64,000 nt of DNA from Euonymus europaeus (lineage: Eukaryota > Streptophyta > Magnoliopsida > Celastrales > Celastraceae). The stretch spans positions 11,389,001-11,453,000 of the forward strand of contig OY756961.1 of assembly GCA_963580455.1 (NCBI GenBank), in the 5' to 3' direction. Made by a program: the position numbers and the translations under genes. The notes beneath the pieces are model-generated. The model ran no database searches and was not told the DNA's origin. It saw only the letters and a list, made by a program, of their open reading frames with translations. Shown here in pieces: positions 13,516 through 27,151 of this stretch (positions within the stretch are counted from its first letter, which is position 1; every line of letters starts with the position of its first letter).

Positions 13516-14312
13516 TTTTTATTGTTCTTCTATGTTAAATTTTACGAAAATGGGCTTCAAGGTTTATTCTGATGCCAAAACACCAACTTTCTATGACAAA
13601 CGGACAAAACCGTTAAAAGCTCCTCCATAGAGAGAGTCGAGAAACTTTGGACTATCAAAGTTGCTCAGTGTACACTTTTTAATGTTCTTCTATTTTAAAT
13701 TTTATGAGTATAAGCTTCCAAGATTATTTCGATTGCAAAAGACCAACATTCTATGACAAATGGGCAAAACCTTTAAAAGCTCCTCCATAGAGAGAGTTGA
13801 GCAACTTCTGAACATCAAAGTTGCTCTTTGGACACTTTTTATTGTTCTTCTATGTCAAATTTTATGAGTATAAGCTTCCTAGATTATTTCGATGCCAAAA
13901 TCCCAGGTCTCCATGACAAATGGAGAAAACTGTTAAAAGCTCCTTCATAGAGAGAGTTGACCAATTTCGGATCATCAAAGATGCTCGGTGTACATGTTTT
14001 ATTGTTCTTCTATGTCAAATTTTATGAGTATAAGCTTCCAAGATTATTTCGATGCCAAAACAGCAACTTTCTATGACAAATGGACAAAACCGTTAAAAGC
14101 TCCTCCATAGAGAGAGTTGAGCAACTTCGGACAATCAAAGTTGTTCTGTGTAAACTTTTTATTGTTCTTCTACTTCAAATTTTATGAGTGTAAGCTTCTT
14201 AGATTATTTCGATGCAAAAACACCAACTTTCTATGACAAATGGAAAAAACAGTTAAAAGCTCCACCATAGAGAGAGTTGAGCAACGTCGGACCATCAAAG
14301 TTTCTCGATGTA

Positions 14313-14472
14313 CACTTTTTAATGTTCTTCTATGTCAAATTTTACGAGTATACGCTTCCTAGATTATTTCGATGAAAAAACACTAACTTTCTTTGATAAA
14401 TGGACAAAGCCGTTAAAAGCACGTCTATAGAGAGAGTTGAGCAACTTCAGACAATCAAAGTTGCTCGGTGTA
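14313..14472 (+). repeat. Monomer class F (representative)
   Basis: Marks are ACGAGTATACGCTTCC, the tract GATGAAAAAACACTAAC, and then GATAAATGGACAAAGC with AAAAGCACGTCTATAG. A sister form has TTTCGAGGAAAAAACAC and GCGATTAAAAGC. Class F usually lies between C and D. It shares its upstream half (GCAACGTCGGACC) with the end of class C. Confidence 0.8.
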
Positions 14473-15878
14473 CACTTTTTATTGTTCTTTTATGTTAAAT
14501 TTTAAGAAAATGAGCTTCCAGGAATATTTCGACGCCAAAACACGAACTTTCTATGATAAATGGACAAAGCCGTTAAAAGCACGTCTATAGAGAGAGTTGA
14601 GCAACTTCGGACAATCAAAGATGCTCGGTGTACTCGTTTTATTGTTCTTCTATGTCAAATTTTATGAGTATAAGCTTCCAAGATTATTTCGATGCCAAAA
14701 CAGCAACTTTCTATGACAAATGGAAAAAACAGTTAAAAGCCCCTCCATAGAGAGAGTTGAGCAACGTCGGACCATCAAAGTTGCTCGGTGTACACCTTTT
14801 AATGTTCTTCTATGTCAAATTTTACGAGTATAAGCTTCCTAGATTATTTCGAGGAAAAAACACTAACTTTCTGTGATAAATGGACAAAGCGATTAAAAGC
14901 ACGTCTATAGAGAGAGTTGAGCAACTTCGGACAATCGAAGTTGCTCGGTGTACACTTTTTATTGCTTTTTTATGTCAAATTTTACGTGTATAGGCTTCCA
15001 AGATTATTTCAATGGCAAAACACCATTTTTCAATGACAAATGGACAAAACCGTTAAAAGCTCCTTCATAGAGAGAGTTGAGAAACTTCGGACAATCAAAA
15101 TTGCTCGTTGTACACTTTTTATTGTGTTTTTATGTTAAATTTTATGAAAATGAGCTTCCAGAATTATTTCGATGCCAAAACACCAACTTTCTATGACAAA
15201 TGGACAAAACTGTTAAAAGCTCCTCCATACAGAGAGTTGAGCAACTTCGGACAATCAAAGTTGCTCGGTGTACACTTTTTATTGTTCTTCTATGTTAAAT
15301 TTTATGAAAATGAGCTTCCAGGAATATTTCGACGCCAAAACACCCACTTTCTATGACAAATGAACAAAACCGTTAAAAGCTCCTCCATAGAGAGAGTTGA
15401 GCAACTTCGGACTATCAAAGTTGCTCGGTGTACACTTTTTAATGTTCTTCTATGTCAAATTTTATGAGTATAAGCTTCCAAGATTATTTCGATGGCAAAA
15501 GACCAACATTCTATGACAAATGGGCAAAACCTTTAAAAGCCCCTCCATAGAGAGAGTTGAGCAACTTCGGACAATCAAAGTTGCTCGGTGTACACTTTTT
15601 ACTGTTCTTCTATATTAAATTTTACGAAAATGGGCTTTCAGGATTATTCCGACGCCGAAACACCAACCTTCTATGACAAATGGACAAAACCGTTAAAAGC
15701 TCCTCCATAAAGAGAGTTGAGCAACTTCGGACAATCAAAGTTGCTCGTTGTACACTTTTTATTGTTCTTCTATGTTAAATTTTATGAAAATGGGCTTCCA
15801 GGATTATTCCGATGCCAGAACACCAACTTTCTATGACAAACGGACAAAACCGTTAAAAGCTCCTCCATAGAGAGAGTT

Positions 15879-15906
15879 GAGCAACTTTGGACTATCAAAG
15901 TTGCTC
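15879..15906 (+). other. Extended dyad variant, 10-bp arms (TTTGG form)
   Basis: GAGCAACTTT pairs perfectly with AAAGTTGCTC around an 8-base loop. The extra pair comes from the CGG to TGG change in the left arm. The same change appears in many monomers that also carry CTCAGTG just downstream. Confidence 0.8.
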
Positions 15907-16380
15907 AGTGTACACTTTTTAATGTTCTTCTATTTTAAATTTTATGAGTATAAGCTTCGAAGATTATTTCAATGGCAAAAGACCAACATTCTATGACAAA
16001 TGGACAAAACCTTTAAAAGCTCCTCCATAGAGAGTGTTGAGCAACTTCGGAACATCAAAGTTGCTCTTTGGACACTTTTTATTGTTCCTCTATGTCAAAT
16101 TTTATGAGTATAAGCTTCCTAGATTATTTCGATACCAAAATCCCAGGTCTCCATGACAAATGTAGAAAACTGTTAAAAGCTCCTTCATAGAGAGAGTTGA
16201 CCAATTTCGGACAATCAAAGATTCTCGGTGTACACGTTTTATTGTTCTTCTATGTCAAATTTTATGAGTATAAGCTTCCAAGATTATTTCGATGCCAAAA
16301 CAACAACTTTCTATGACAAATGGACAGAACCGTTAAAAGCTCCTCCATAGAGAGAGTTGAGCAACTTCGAACAATCAAAG

Positions 16381-17020
16381 TTGTTCGGTGTACACTTTTT
16401 ATTGTTCTTCTACTTTAAATTTTATGCGTGTAAGCTTCTTAGATTATTTCGATGCAAAAACACAAACTTTCTATGAAAAATGGAAAAAACAGTTAAAAGC
16501 TCCACCATAGAGAGAGTTGAGCAACGTCGGACCATCAAAGTTTCTCGATGTACACCTTTTAATGTTCTTCTATGTCAAATTTTACGAGTATACGCTTCCA
16601 AGATTATTTCGATGAAAAAACACTAACTTTCTTTGATAAATGGACAAAGCCGTTAAAAGCACGTCTATAGAGAGAGTTGAGCAACTTCGGACAATCAAAG
16701 TTGCTCGGTGTACACTTTTTATTGTTCTTCTACTTCAAATTTTATGAGTGTAAGCTTCTTAGATTATTTCGATGCAAAAACACAAACTTTCTACGACAAA
16801 TGGAAAAAACAGTTAAAAGCTCCACCATAGAGAGAGTTGAGCAACGTCGGACCATCAAATTATCTCGATGTACACCTTTTAATGTTCTTCTATGTCAAAT
16901 TTTACGAGTATACGCTTCCTAGATTATTTCGATGAAAAAACACTAACTTTATTTGATAAATGGAAAAAGCCGTTAAAAGCACGTCTATAGAGAGAGTTGA
17001 GCAACTTCGGACAATCAAAG
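16381..17020 (+). repeat. 320-bp C-F dimer tandem duplication
   Basis: 16381-16700 and 16701-17020 share GATGCAAAAACACAAAC, AGCTCCACCATAG and GATGAAAAAACAC. Differences include CTATGAAAAA against CTACGACAAA and TTTCTCGATG against TTATCTCGATG. It is a tandem dimer of the C-F pair without D. Confidence 0.8.
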
Positions 17021-19912
17021 TTGCTCGGTGTACACTTTTTATTGTTCTTTTATGTTAAATTTTACGAAAATGAGCTTCCAGGAATATTTCGACGCCAAAA
17101 CACCCACTTTCTATGACAAATGAACAAAACCGTTAAAAGCTCCTCCATAGAGAGAGTTGAGCAACTTCGGACTATCAAAGTTGCTCGGTGTACACTTTTT
17201 AATGTTCTTCTATGTCAAATTTTATGAGTATAAGCTTCCAAGATTATTTCGATGGCAAAAGACCAACTTTCTATGAAAAATGGACAAAACCTTTAAAAGC
17301 TCCACCATAGAGAGAGTTGAGCAACTTCGGGACATCAAAGTTGCTCGGTGCACACTTTTTACTGTTCTTCTATGACAAATTTTATGAGAATAAGCTTCCT
17401 AGATTATTTTGATGCCAAAATCCCAGGTTTCTATGACAAATGGAGAAAACTGTTAAAAGCTCCTTCATAGAGAGAGTTGACCAATTTTGGACCATCAAAG
17501 ATGCTCGGTGTACATGTTTTATTGTTCTTCTATGTCAAATTTTATGAGTATAAGCTTCCAAGATTATTTCGATGCCAAAACAGCAACTTTCTACGACAAA
17601 TGGACAAAACCGTTAAAAGCTCCTCCATAGAGAGAGTTGAGCAACTTCGGATAATTAAAGTTGCTCGGTGTACACTTTTTACTGTTCTTTTATGTTAAAT
17701 TTTACGAAAATGAGCTTCCAGGAATATTTCCACGCCAAAACACCAACTTTCTATGACAAATGGAAAAAACCGTTAAAAGCTTCTCCATAGAGAGAGTTGA
17801 GCAACTTCGGACAATCAAAGGTGCTCGGTGTACACTTTTTATTGTTCTTCTATGTTAAATTTTACAAAAATAGGCTTCCATGATTATTCCGATGCCAAAA
17901 CACCAACTTTCTATGACAAACGGACAAAACCGAAAAAAGCTTCTCCGTAGAGAGAGTTGAGCAACTTCGTACTATCAAAGTTGCTCAGTGTACACTTTTT
18001 AATGTTCTTCTATTTTAAATTTTATGAGTATAAGCTTCCAAGATTATTTCGATGGCAAAAGACCAACATTCTATGACAAATGGGCAAAACCTTTAAAAGC
18101 TCCTCTATAGAGAGAGTTGAGCAACTTCGGAACATCAAAGTTGCTCTTTGGACACTTTTTCTTTTTCTTATAAGTCAAATTTTATGAGTATAAGCTTCCT
18201 AGATTATTTCGATGCCAAAAAACCAGGTCTCCATGACAAATGGAGAAAACTGTTAAAAGCTCATTCATAGAGAGAGTTGACCAATTTCGGACCATCAAAG
18301 ATGCTCGGTGTACACGTTTTATTGTTCTTCTATGTCAAATTTTATGAGTATAAGCTTCCTAGATTATTTCGATGCCAAAATCCCTGGTTTCTATGAAAAA
18401 TGGAGAAAACTGTTAAAAGCTCCTTCATAGAGAGAGTTGACCAATTTCGGACCATCAAAGATGCTCGGTGTACACGTTTTATTGTTCTTCTATGACAAAT
18501 TTTATGAGTATAAGCTTCCAAGATTATTTCGATGCCAAAACAGCAACTTTCTATGACAAATGGACAAAACCGTTAAAAGCTCCTCCACAGAGAGAGTTGA
18601 GCAACTTCGGACCATCAAAGTTGCTCGGTGTACATCTTTTAATGTTCTTCAATGTCAAGTTTTACGAGTATAAGCTTCCTAGATTATTTCGAGGAAAAAA
18701 CACTAACTTTCTATGATAAATGGACAAAGCGATTAAAAGTACGTCTATAGAGAGAGTTGAGCAACTTCGGACAATCGAAGTTGCTCGGTGTACACTTTTT
18801 ATTGCTTTTTTATGTCAAATTTTACGTGTATAGGCTTCCAAGATTATTTTGATGCCAAAACACCAACTTTCAACGATAAATGGACAAAAGCAATAAAAGC
18901 TCCTCCATAGAGAGAGTTGAGAAACTTCGGACAATCAAAGTTGCTCGGTGTACACTTTTTATTGTTCTTTTATGTTAAATTTTACGAAAATGAGCTTCCA
19001 GAATTATTTCGATGCCAAAACAGCAACTTTCTATGACAAATGGACAAAACTGTTAAAAGCTCCTCCATAGAGAGAGTTGAGCAACTTCGGACAATCAAAG
19101 TTGCTCGGTGTAAACTTTTTATTGTTCTTCTATATTAAATTTACGAAAATGAGCTTCTAGGATTATTTCGATGCCAAAACACCAACTTTCTATGACAAAT
19201 GGACAAAACCGTTAAAAGCTCCTCCATAGAGAGAGTTGAGCAACTTTGGCACATCAAAGTTGCTCGGTGTACACTTTTTAACGTTCTTCTATGTCAAATT
19301 TTATGAGTATAAGCTTCCAAGATTATTTCGATGGCAAAAGACCAACTTTCTATGACAAATGGACAAAACCTTTAAAAGCTCCTCCATAGAGAGAGTTGAG
19401 CAACTTCGGCACATCAAAGTTGTTCGGTGTACACTTTTTATTGTTCTTCTATGTCAAATTTTATGAGTATAAGCTTCTTAGATTATTTCGATGCCAAAAT
19501 CCCAAGTTTCTATGACAAATGGAGAAAGTAGTGAAAAGCTTCTTCATAGAAAGAGTTGACCAATTTCGGACCATCAAAGATGCTCGGTGTACACGTTTTA
19601 TTATTCTTCTATGTTATATTTTATGAGTATAAGCTTCCAAGATTATTTCAATGCCAAAACACCAACTTTCTATGAAAAATGAACAAAACCGTTAAAAGCT
19701 CCTCTATAGGAAGAGTTGAGCAACTTCAGACTATCAAAGTTGCTCGGTGTACACTTTTTATTGTTCTTCTATGTTAAATTTTTTGAAAATGAGCTTCCAG
19801 GATTATTTCGATGCCATAACACCAACTTTCTATGACAAAGGGACAAAACCGTTAAAAGCTCCTCCATAGAGAGAGTTGAGCAACTACGGACAATCAAAGT
19901 TGCTCATTGTAC

Positions 19913-20232
19913 AATTTTTAATGTTCTTTTATGTTAAATTTTACAAAAATGAGCTTCCAGGATTATTTCGATGCCAAAACACCAACTTTCTATGACAAAT
20001 AGACAAAACCGTTAAAAGCTCCTCCATAGAGAGAGTCGAGCAACTTCGAACAACCAAAGTTGCTCAGTGTACAATTTTTAATGTTCTTTTATGTTAAATT
20101 TTACAAAAATGAGCTTCCAGGATTATTTCGATGCCAAAACACCAACTTTCTATGACAAATAGACAAAACCGTTAAAAGCTCCTCCATAGAGAGAGTCGAG
20201 CAACTTCGAACAACCAAAGTTGCTCGGTGTAC
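19913..20232 (+). repeat. Exact 160-bp monomer duplication
   Basis: Two consecutive monomers read identically over about 160 bases. Both include the rare ACAATTTTTAATG, TTTTACAAAAATGAGC, ATAGACAAAACC and TTCGAACAACC variants. This is a one-monomer tandem duplication too recent to have diverged. Confidence 0.85.
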
Positions 20233-21190
20233 ACTTTTTACTGTTCTTTTATGTTAAATTTTACGAAAATGAGCTTCCAAGATTATTTCGATGACAAAAC
20301 ACCAACTTTCACGACAAATGGACAAAAACCGTTAAAAGCTCCTCCATAGAGAGAGTTGAGCAACTTTGAAGAATCAAAGTTGCTCGGTGTACACTTTTTA
20401 TTGTTCTTCTTTGTTAAATTTTACGAAAATGATCTTCCAGGATTATTTCGATGCCAAAACACCAACTTTCTATGGCAAATGGACAAAACCGTTAAAAGCT
20501 CCTCCATAGAGAGTGTCTAGCAACTTCGGACAACCCAAGTTGCTCGGTGTACACTTTTTAATGTTCTTCTATGTCAAATTTTATGAGTATAATCTTCCAA
20601 GATTATTTCAATGGCAAAAGACAAACTTTCTATGACAAATGGACAAAACCTTTAAAAGCTCCTCCATAGAGAGAGTTGAGCAACTTCGGCACATCAAAGT
20701 TGTTCGGTGTACACTTTTTATTGTTCTTCTATGTCAAATTTTATGAGTATAAGCTTCCTAGTTTATTTCGATGCCAAAATCCCAAGTTTCTATGACAAAT
20801 GGAGAAAGCTGTTAAAAGCTCCTTCATAGAGAGAGTTAACCAATTTCGGACCATCAAAGATGCTCGGTGTACACGTTTTACTGTTCTTCTATGTCAAATT
20901 TTATGAGTATAAGCTTCCAAGATTATTTTGATGCCAAAACACCAACTTTCTATGAAAATGAACAAAAACGTTAAAAGCTCCTCTATAGGGAGAGTTGAGC
21001 AACTTCGGACTATCAAAGTTGCTCGGTGTACACTTTTTATTGTTCTTCTATGTTAAATTTTACGAAAATGAGCTTCCAGGATTATTTCGATGCCAAAACA
21101 CCAACTTTCTATGGCAAATGGACAAAACCGTTAAAAGCTCCTCCATAGAGAGAGTCGAGCAACTTTGAAGAATCAAAGTTGCTCGGTGTA

Positions 21191-22627
21191 CACTTTTTAT
21201 TGTTCTTCTTTGTTAAATTTTACGAAAATGAGCTTCCAGGATTATTTCGATGCCAAAACACCAACTTTCTATGGCAAATGGACAAAACCGTTAAAAGCTC
21301 CTCCATAGAGAGAGTCGAGCAACTTCGGACAATCCAAGTTGCTCGGTGTACACTTTTTATTGTTCTTTTATGTTAAATTTTACGAAAATGAGCTTCCAGG
21401 ATTATTTCGATGCCAAAACACCAACTTTCATGACAAATGGACAAAAACCGTTAAAAGCTCCTCCATAGAGAGAGTTGAGCAACTTCGGAAAATCAAAGTT
21501 GCTCGGCGTACACTTTTTATTGTTCTTCTATGTTAAATTTTACGAAAATGAGCTTCCAGGATTATTTCAATGCCAAAACATCAACTTTCATGACAAATGG
21601 ACAAAAAACGTTAAAAGCTCCTCCATAGAGAGAGTTGAGCAACTTCGGCACATCAAAGTTTCTCAGTGTACACTTTTTAATGTTTTTCTATGCCAAATTT
21701 TATGAGTATAAGCTTCCAAGATTATTTCAATGGCAAAAGACCAACTTTCTATGGCAAATGGACAAAACCGTTAAAAGCTCCCCCATAGAGAGAGTCGAGC
21801 AACTTCGGACAACCCAAGTTGCTCGGAGTACACTTTTTATTGTTCTTTTATGTTAAATTTTACGAAAATAAGCTTCCAGGATTATTTCGAAGCCAAAACA
21901 CCAACTTTCATGAAAAATGGACAAAAACCGTTAAAAGCTCCTCCATGGAGAGAGTTGAGCAACTTCGGACAATCAAAGTTCTCGGTGTATACTTTTTATT
22001 GTTCTTCTATGTTAAATTTTACGAAAATGAGCTTCCAGGATTATTTCAATGCCAAAACACCAATTTTCGTGACAAATGGACAAAAAACGTTAAAAGCTCC
22101 TCCATAGAGAGAGTTGAGCAACTTCGGCACATCAAAGTTGCTCGGTGTACACTTTTTAATGTTCTTCTATGTCAAATTTTATGAGTATAAGCTTCCAAGA
22201 TTATTTCAATGGCAAAAGACCAACTTTCTATGACAAATGGACAAAACCTTTAAAAGCAACTCCATAGAGAGAGTTGAGCAACTTCGGCACATCAAAGTTG
22301 TTCGGTGTACACTTTTTATTGTTCTTCTATGTCAAATTTTATGAGTACAAGCTTCCTAGATTATTTCGATGTCAAAATCCCAAGTTTCTATGACAAATGG
22401 AGAAAGCTGTTAAAAGCTCCTTCATAGAGAGAGTTGACCAATTTCAGACCATCAAAGATGCTCGGTGTACACGTTTTATTGTTCTTCTATGTCAAATTTT
22501 ATGAGTATAAGCTTCCAAGATTATTTTGATGCCAAACACCAACTTTCTATGAAAATGAACAAAATCGTTAAAAGCTCCTCTATAGGGAGAGTTGAGCAAC
22601 TTCGGACCATCAAAGATGCTCGGTGTA
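21191..22627 (+). repeat. 1,437-bp duplication, copy 1
   Basis: Nine monomers, three bases short. Shared with copy 2 are a one-base loss in AAAGTTCTCGGTG (before anchor 21990) and two losses in GATGCCAAACACC and CTATGAAAATGAAC (before anchor 22628). These give the odd total length. Other shared marks are CTCCATGGAGAG and AAAAAACGTTAAAAGC. Confidence 0.88.
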
Positions 22628-24064
22628 CACTTTTTATTGTTCTTCTATGTTAAATTTTACGAAAATGAGCTTCCAGGATTATTTCGATGCCAAAACACCA
22701 ACTTTCTATGACAAATGGACAAAACCATTAAAAGCTCCTCCATAGAGAGAGTCGAGCAACTTCGGACAATCCAAGTTGCTCGGTGTACACTTTTTATTGT
22801 TCTTTTATGTTAAATTTTACGAAAATGAGCTTCCAGGATTATTTCGATGCAAAAACACCAACTTTCATGACAAATGGACAAAAACCGTTAAAAGCTCCTC
22901 CATAGAGAGAGTTGAGCAACTTCGGAAAATCAATGTTGCTCGGCGTACACTTTTTATTGTTCTTCTATGTTAAATTTTACGAAAATGAGCTTCCAGGATT
23001 ATTTCAATGCCAAAACATCAACTTTCATGACAAATGGACAAAAAACGTTAAAAGCTCCTCCATAGAGAGAGTTGAGCAACTTCGGCACATCAAAGTTGCT
23101 CGGTGTACACTTTTTAATGTTCTTCTATGCCAAATTTTATGAGTATAAGCTTCCAAGATTATTTCAATGGCAAAAGACCAACTTTCTATGGCAAATGGAC
23201 AAAACCGTTAAAAGCTCCCCCATAGAGAGAGTCGAGCAACTTCGGACAACCCAAGTTGCTCGGAGAACACTTTTTATTGTTCTTTTACGTTAAATTTTAC
23301 GAAAATGCGCTTCCAGGATTATTTCGATGCCAAAACACCAACTTTCATGACAAATGGACAAAAACCGTTAAAAGCTCCTCCATGGAGAGAGTTGAGCAAC
23401 TTCGGACAATCAAAGTTCTCGGTGTATACTTTTTATTGTTCTTCTATGTTAAATTTTACGAAAATGAGCTTCCAGGATTATTTCAATGCCAAAACACCAA
23501 TTTTCGTGACAAATGGACAAAAAACGTTAAAAGCTCCTCCATAGAGAGAGTTGAGCAACTTCGGCACATCAAAGTTGCTAGGTGTACACTTTTTAATGTT
23601 CTTCTATGTCAAATTTTATGAGTATAAGCTTCCAAGATTATTTCGATGGCAAAAGACCAACTTTCTATGACAAATGGACAAAACGTTTAAAAGCTCCTCC
23701 ATAGAGAGAGTTGAGCAACTTCGGCACATAAAAATTGTTCGGTGTACATTTTTTATTGTTCTTCTATGTCAAATTTTATGAGTATAAGCTTCCTAGATTA
23801 TTTCGATGCCAAAATCCCAAGTTTCTATGACAAATGGAGAAAGCTGTTAAAAGCTCTTTCATAGAGAGAGTTGACCAATTTCAGACCATCAAAGATGCTC
23901 GGTGTACACGTTTTATTGTTCTTCTATGTCAAATTTTGTGAGTATAAGCTTCCAAGATTATTTTGATGCCAAACACCAACTTTCTATGAAAATGAACAAA
24001 ATCGTTAAAAGCTCCTCTATAGGGAGAGTTGAGCAACTTCGGACCATCAAAGATGCTCGGTGTA
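22628..24064 (+). repeat. 1,437-bp duplication, copy 2
   Basis: Matches copy 1 throughout, including the same three single-base losses (before 23427 and 24065). Differences are scattered, for example TTTCGAAGCC in copy 1 against TTTCGATGCC here, and GAGTACAC against GAGAACAC. A third, more diverged, partial unit follows at 24065. Confidence 0.88.
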
Positions 24065-27000
24065 CACTTTTTATTGTTCTTCTATGTGAAATTTTACGAA
24101 AATGAGCTTCCAGGATTATTTCGATGCCAAAACACCAACTTTCTATGGCAAATGGACAAAACCGTTAAAAGCTCCTCCATAGAGAGAGTCTAGCAACTTC
24201 AGACAACCCAAGTTGCTCGGTGTACACTTTTTATTGTTCTTTTATGTTAAATTTTACGAAAATGAGCTTCCAGGATTATTTCGATGGCAAAAGACCAACT
24301 TTAATGACAAATGGACAAAAACCGTTAAAAGCTCCTCCGTAGAGAGAGGTTAGCAACTTCGAACAATCAAAGTTGCTCAGTGTAGACTTTTTATTGTTCT
24401 TCTATGTTAAATTTTACGAAAATGAGCTTCCAGGATTATTTCGATGCCAAAACACCAACTTTCTATGACAAAGGGACAAAACCGTTAAAAGCTCCCCCAT
24501 AGAGAGAGTCGAGCAACTTCGGACAACCCAAGTTGCTCGGTGTACACTTTTTATTGTTCTTTTATGTTAAATTTTACGAAAATGAGCTTCCAGGATTATT
24601 TCGATGCCAAAACACCAACTTTCATGACAAATGGACAAAAACCGTTAAAAGCTCCTCCATAGAGAGAGTTGAGCAACTTCGGACAATCAAAGTTGCTTGG
24701 TCTACACTTTTTATTGTTCTTCTATGTTAAATTTTACGAAAATGAGCTTCCAGGATTATTTCGATGCCATAACACCAACTTTCTATGACAAAGCGACAAA
24801 ACCGTTAAAAGCTCCTCCATAGAGAGAGTTGAGCAACTACGGACAATCAAAGTTGCTCAGTGTACAATTTTTAATGTTCTTTTATGTTAAATTTTACAAA
24901 AATGAGCTTCCAGGATTATTTCAATGCCAAAACACCAACTTTCTATGACAAATGGACAAAACCGTTAAAAGCTCCTCCATAGAGAGAGTCGAGAAACTTC
25001 GAACAACCAAAGTTGCTCGGTGTACACTTTTTATTGTTCTTTTATGTTAAATTTTACGAAAATGAGCTTCCAGGATTATTTCAATGCCAAAACACCAACT
25101 TTCATGACAAATGGACAAAAAACGTTAAAAGCTCCCTCATAGAGAGAGTTGAGCAACTTCGGACAATCAAAGTTGCTGGGTGTACACTTTTTATTGTTCT
25201 TCTATGTTAAATTTTACGAAAATGAGCTTCCAGGACTATTTCGATGCCAAAACACCAACTTTCTATGGCAAATGGACAAAACCGTTAAAAGCTCATCCAT
25301 AGAGAGAGTCGAGCAACTTCGGACAACCCAAGTTGCTCGGTGTACACATTTTATTGTTCTTTTATGTTAAATTTTACGAAAATGAGCTTCCAGGATTATT
25401 TCGATGCCAAAACACCAACTTTCATGAAAAATGGACAAAAACCGTTAAAAGCTCCTCCATAGAGAGAGTTGAGCAACTTCGGACAATCAAAGTTGCTCGG
25501 TGTACACTTTTTATTGTTCTTCTATGTTAAATTTTACGAAAATGAGCTTCCAGGATTATTTCAATGCCAAAACATCAACTTTCATGACAAATGGACAAAA
25601 AACGTTAAAAGCTCCTCCATAGAGAGAGTTGAGCAACCTCGGCACATCAAAGTTGTTCGGTGTACACTTTTTATTGTTCTTCTATGACAAATTTTATGAG
25701 TATAAGCTTCCTAGATTATTTCGATGACAAAATCCCAAGTTTCTATGACAAATGGAGAAAGCTGTTAAAAGCTCCTTCATAGAGAGAGTTGACCAATTTC
25801 GGACCATCAAAGATGCTCGGTGTACACGATTTATTGTTCTTCTATGTCAAATTTTATGAGTATAAGCTTCCAAGATTATTTTGATGCCAAAACACCAACT
25901 TTCTATGAAAATGAACAAAACCGTTAAAAGCTCCTCTATAGGGAGAGTTGAGCAACTTCGGACTATCAAAGTTGCTCGGTGTACACTTTTTATTGTTCTT
26001 TTATGTTAAATTTTATGAAAATGAGCTTCCAGGATTATTTCGATGCCAAAACACCAACTTTCATGACAAATGGACAAAAACCGTTAGAAGCTCCTCCATA
26101 GAGAGAGTTGAGCAACTTCGGACAATCAAAGTTGCTCGGTGTACACTTTTTATTGTTCTTCTATGTTAAATTTTACAAAAATGAGCTTCCATAATTATTT
26201 CAATGCCAAAACATCAATTTTCATGACAAATGGACAAAAAACGTTAAAAGCTCCTCCATAGAGAGAGTTGAGCAACTTCGGCACATCAAAGTTGCTCGGT
26301 GTACACTTTTTAATGTTCTTCTATGTCAAATTTTATGAGTATAAGCTTCCAAGATTATTTCAATGGCAAAAGACCAACTTTCTTTGACAAATGGACAAAA
26401 CCTTTAAAAGCTCCTCCATAGAGAGAGTTGAGCAACTTCGGCACATCAAAGTTGTTCGGTGTACACTTTTTATTGTTCTTCTATGTCAAATATTATGAGT
26501 ATAAGCTTCCTAGATTATTTCGATGCCAAAATCCCAAGTTTCTATGACAAATGGAGAAAGCTGTTAAATGCTCCTTCATAGAGAGAGTTGACCAATTTCG
26601 GACCATCAAAGATGATCGGTGTACACGTTTTATTGTTCTTCTATGTCAAATTTTATGAGTATAAGCTTCCAAGATTATTTTGATGCCAAAACACCAACTT
26701 TCTATGAAAATGAACAAAACCGTTAAAAGCTCCTCTATAGGGAGAGTTGAGCAACTTCGGACTATCAAAGTTGCTCGGTGTACACTTTTTATTGTTCTTC
26801 TATGTTAAATTTTACGAAAATGAGCTTGCAGGATTATTTTGATGCCAAAACACCAACTTTCTATGGCAAATGGACAAAACCGTTAAAAGCTCCTCCATAG
26901 AGAGAGTCGAGCAACTTTGGACAACCCAAGTTGCTCGGTGTACACTTTTTATTGTTCTTTTATGTTAAATTTTACGAAAATGAGCTTCCAGGATTATTTC

Positions 27001-27151
27001 GATGCCATAACACCAACTTTCTATGACAAAGGGACAAAACCGTTAAAAGCTCCTCCATAGAGATAGTTGAGCAACTTCGGACTATCAAAGTTTCTCGGTG
27101 TACACTTTTTATTGTTCTTCTATGTTAAATTTTACGAAAATGAGCTTCCAG

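Larger units (their letters stand above)
12738..15317 (+). repeat. Large block, right copy (partner about 8900-11640)
   Basis: This block carries the same monomer order and rare variants as the left copy. Within it, about 13.56-14.36 kb also matches 11.96-12.76 kb at offset 1,598 bp (ten monomers less 2). At least two exchange events therefore overlap here. Confidence 0.75.
1..19271 (+). repeat. Zone 1: older mosaic with C-F-D cassettes
   Basis: Roughly 120 monomers of classes A, B, C, D, F and G in a changing order. The C-F-D trio recurs at about 1.20, 2.48, 5.68, 8.72, 10.48, 12.56, 14.15 and 16.39 kb, although D is sometimes replaced. Class E (tract TTATAATGTTCTACTAAG) and class J (TGTGTATATGC) were not seen here. 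Many short off-length intervals fall in this zone (ends at 4080, 4399, 5038, 6317, 9676, 11915, 13513). Several blocks are duplicated within the zone at offsets of 1,440, 1,598, 3,677, 3,838, 4,477 and 6,076 bp. The mosaic suggests many rounds of unequal exchange and then divergence. The content is satellite only. Confidence 0.8.
19272..26942 (+). repeat. Zone 2: A-class-dominated segment
   Basis: Most monomers here are class A (TACGAAAATGAGCTTCCAGG), interspersed with B and G. Classes C, D, E and F were not seen. A characteristic subtype has TTTCATGAC in place of TTTCTATGAC and five A residues before CCG, so it loses one base and gains one and stays 160 bp. Many copies carry GAGAGAGTCGAGC and CCCAAGTTGCTC variants. 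The zone holds a 160-bp perfect duplication near 20.07 kb and a 1,437-bp duplication at 21.19-24.06 kb. Blocks around 19.75-20.2 kb also resemble 24.7-25.1 kb. The content is satellite only. Confidence 0.8.
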
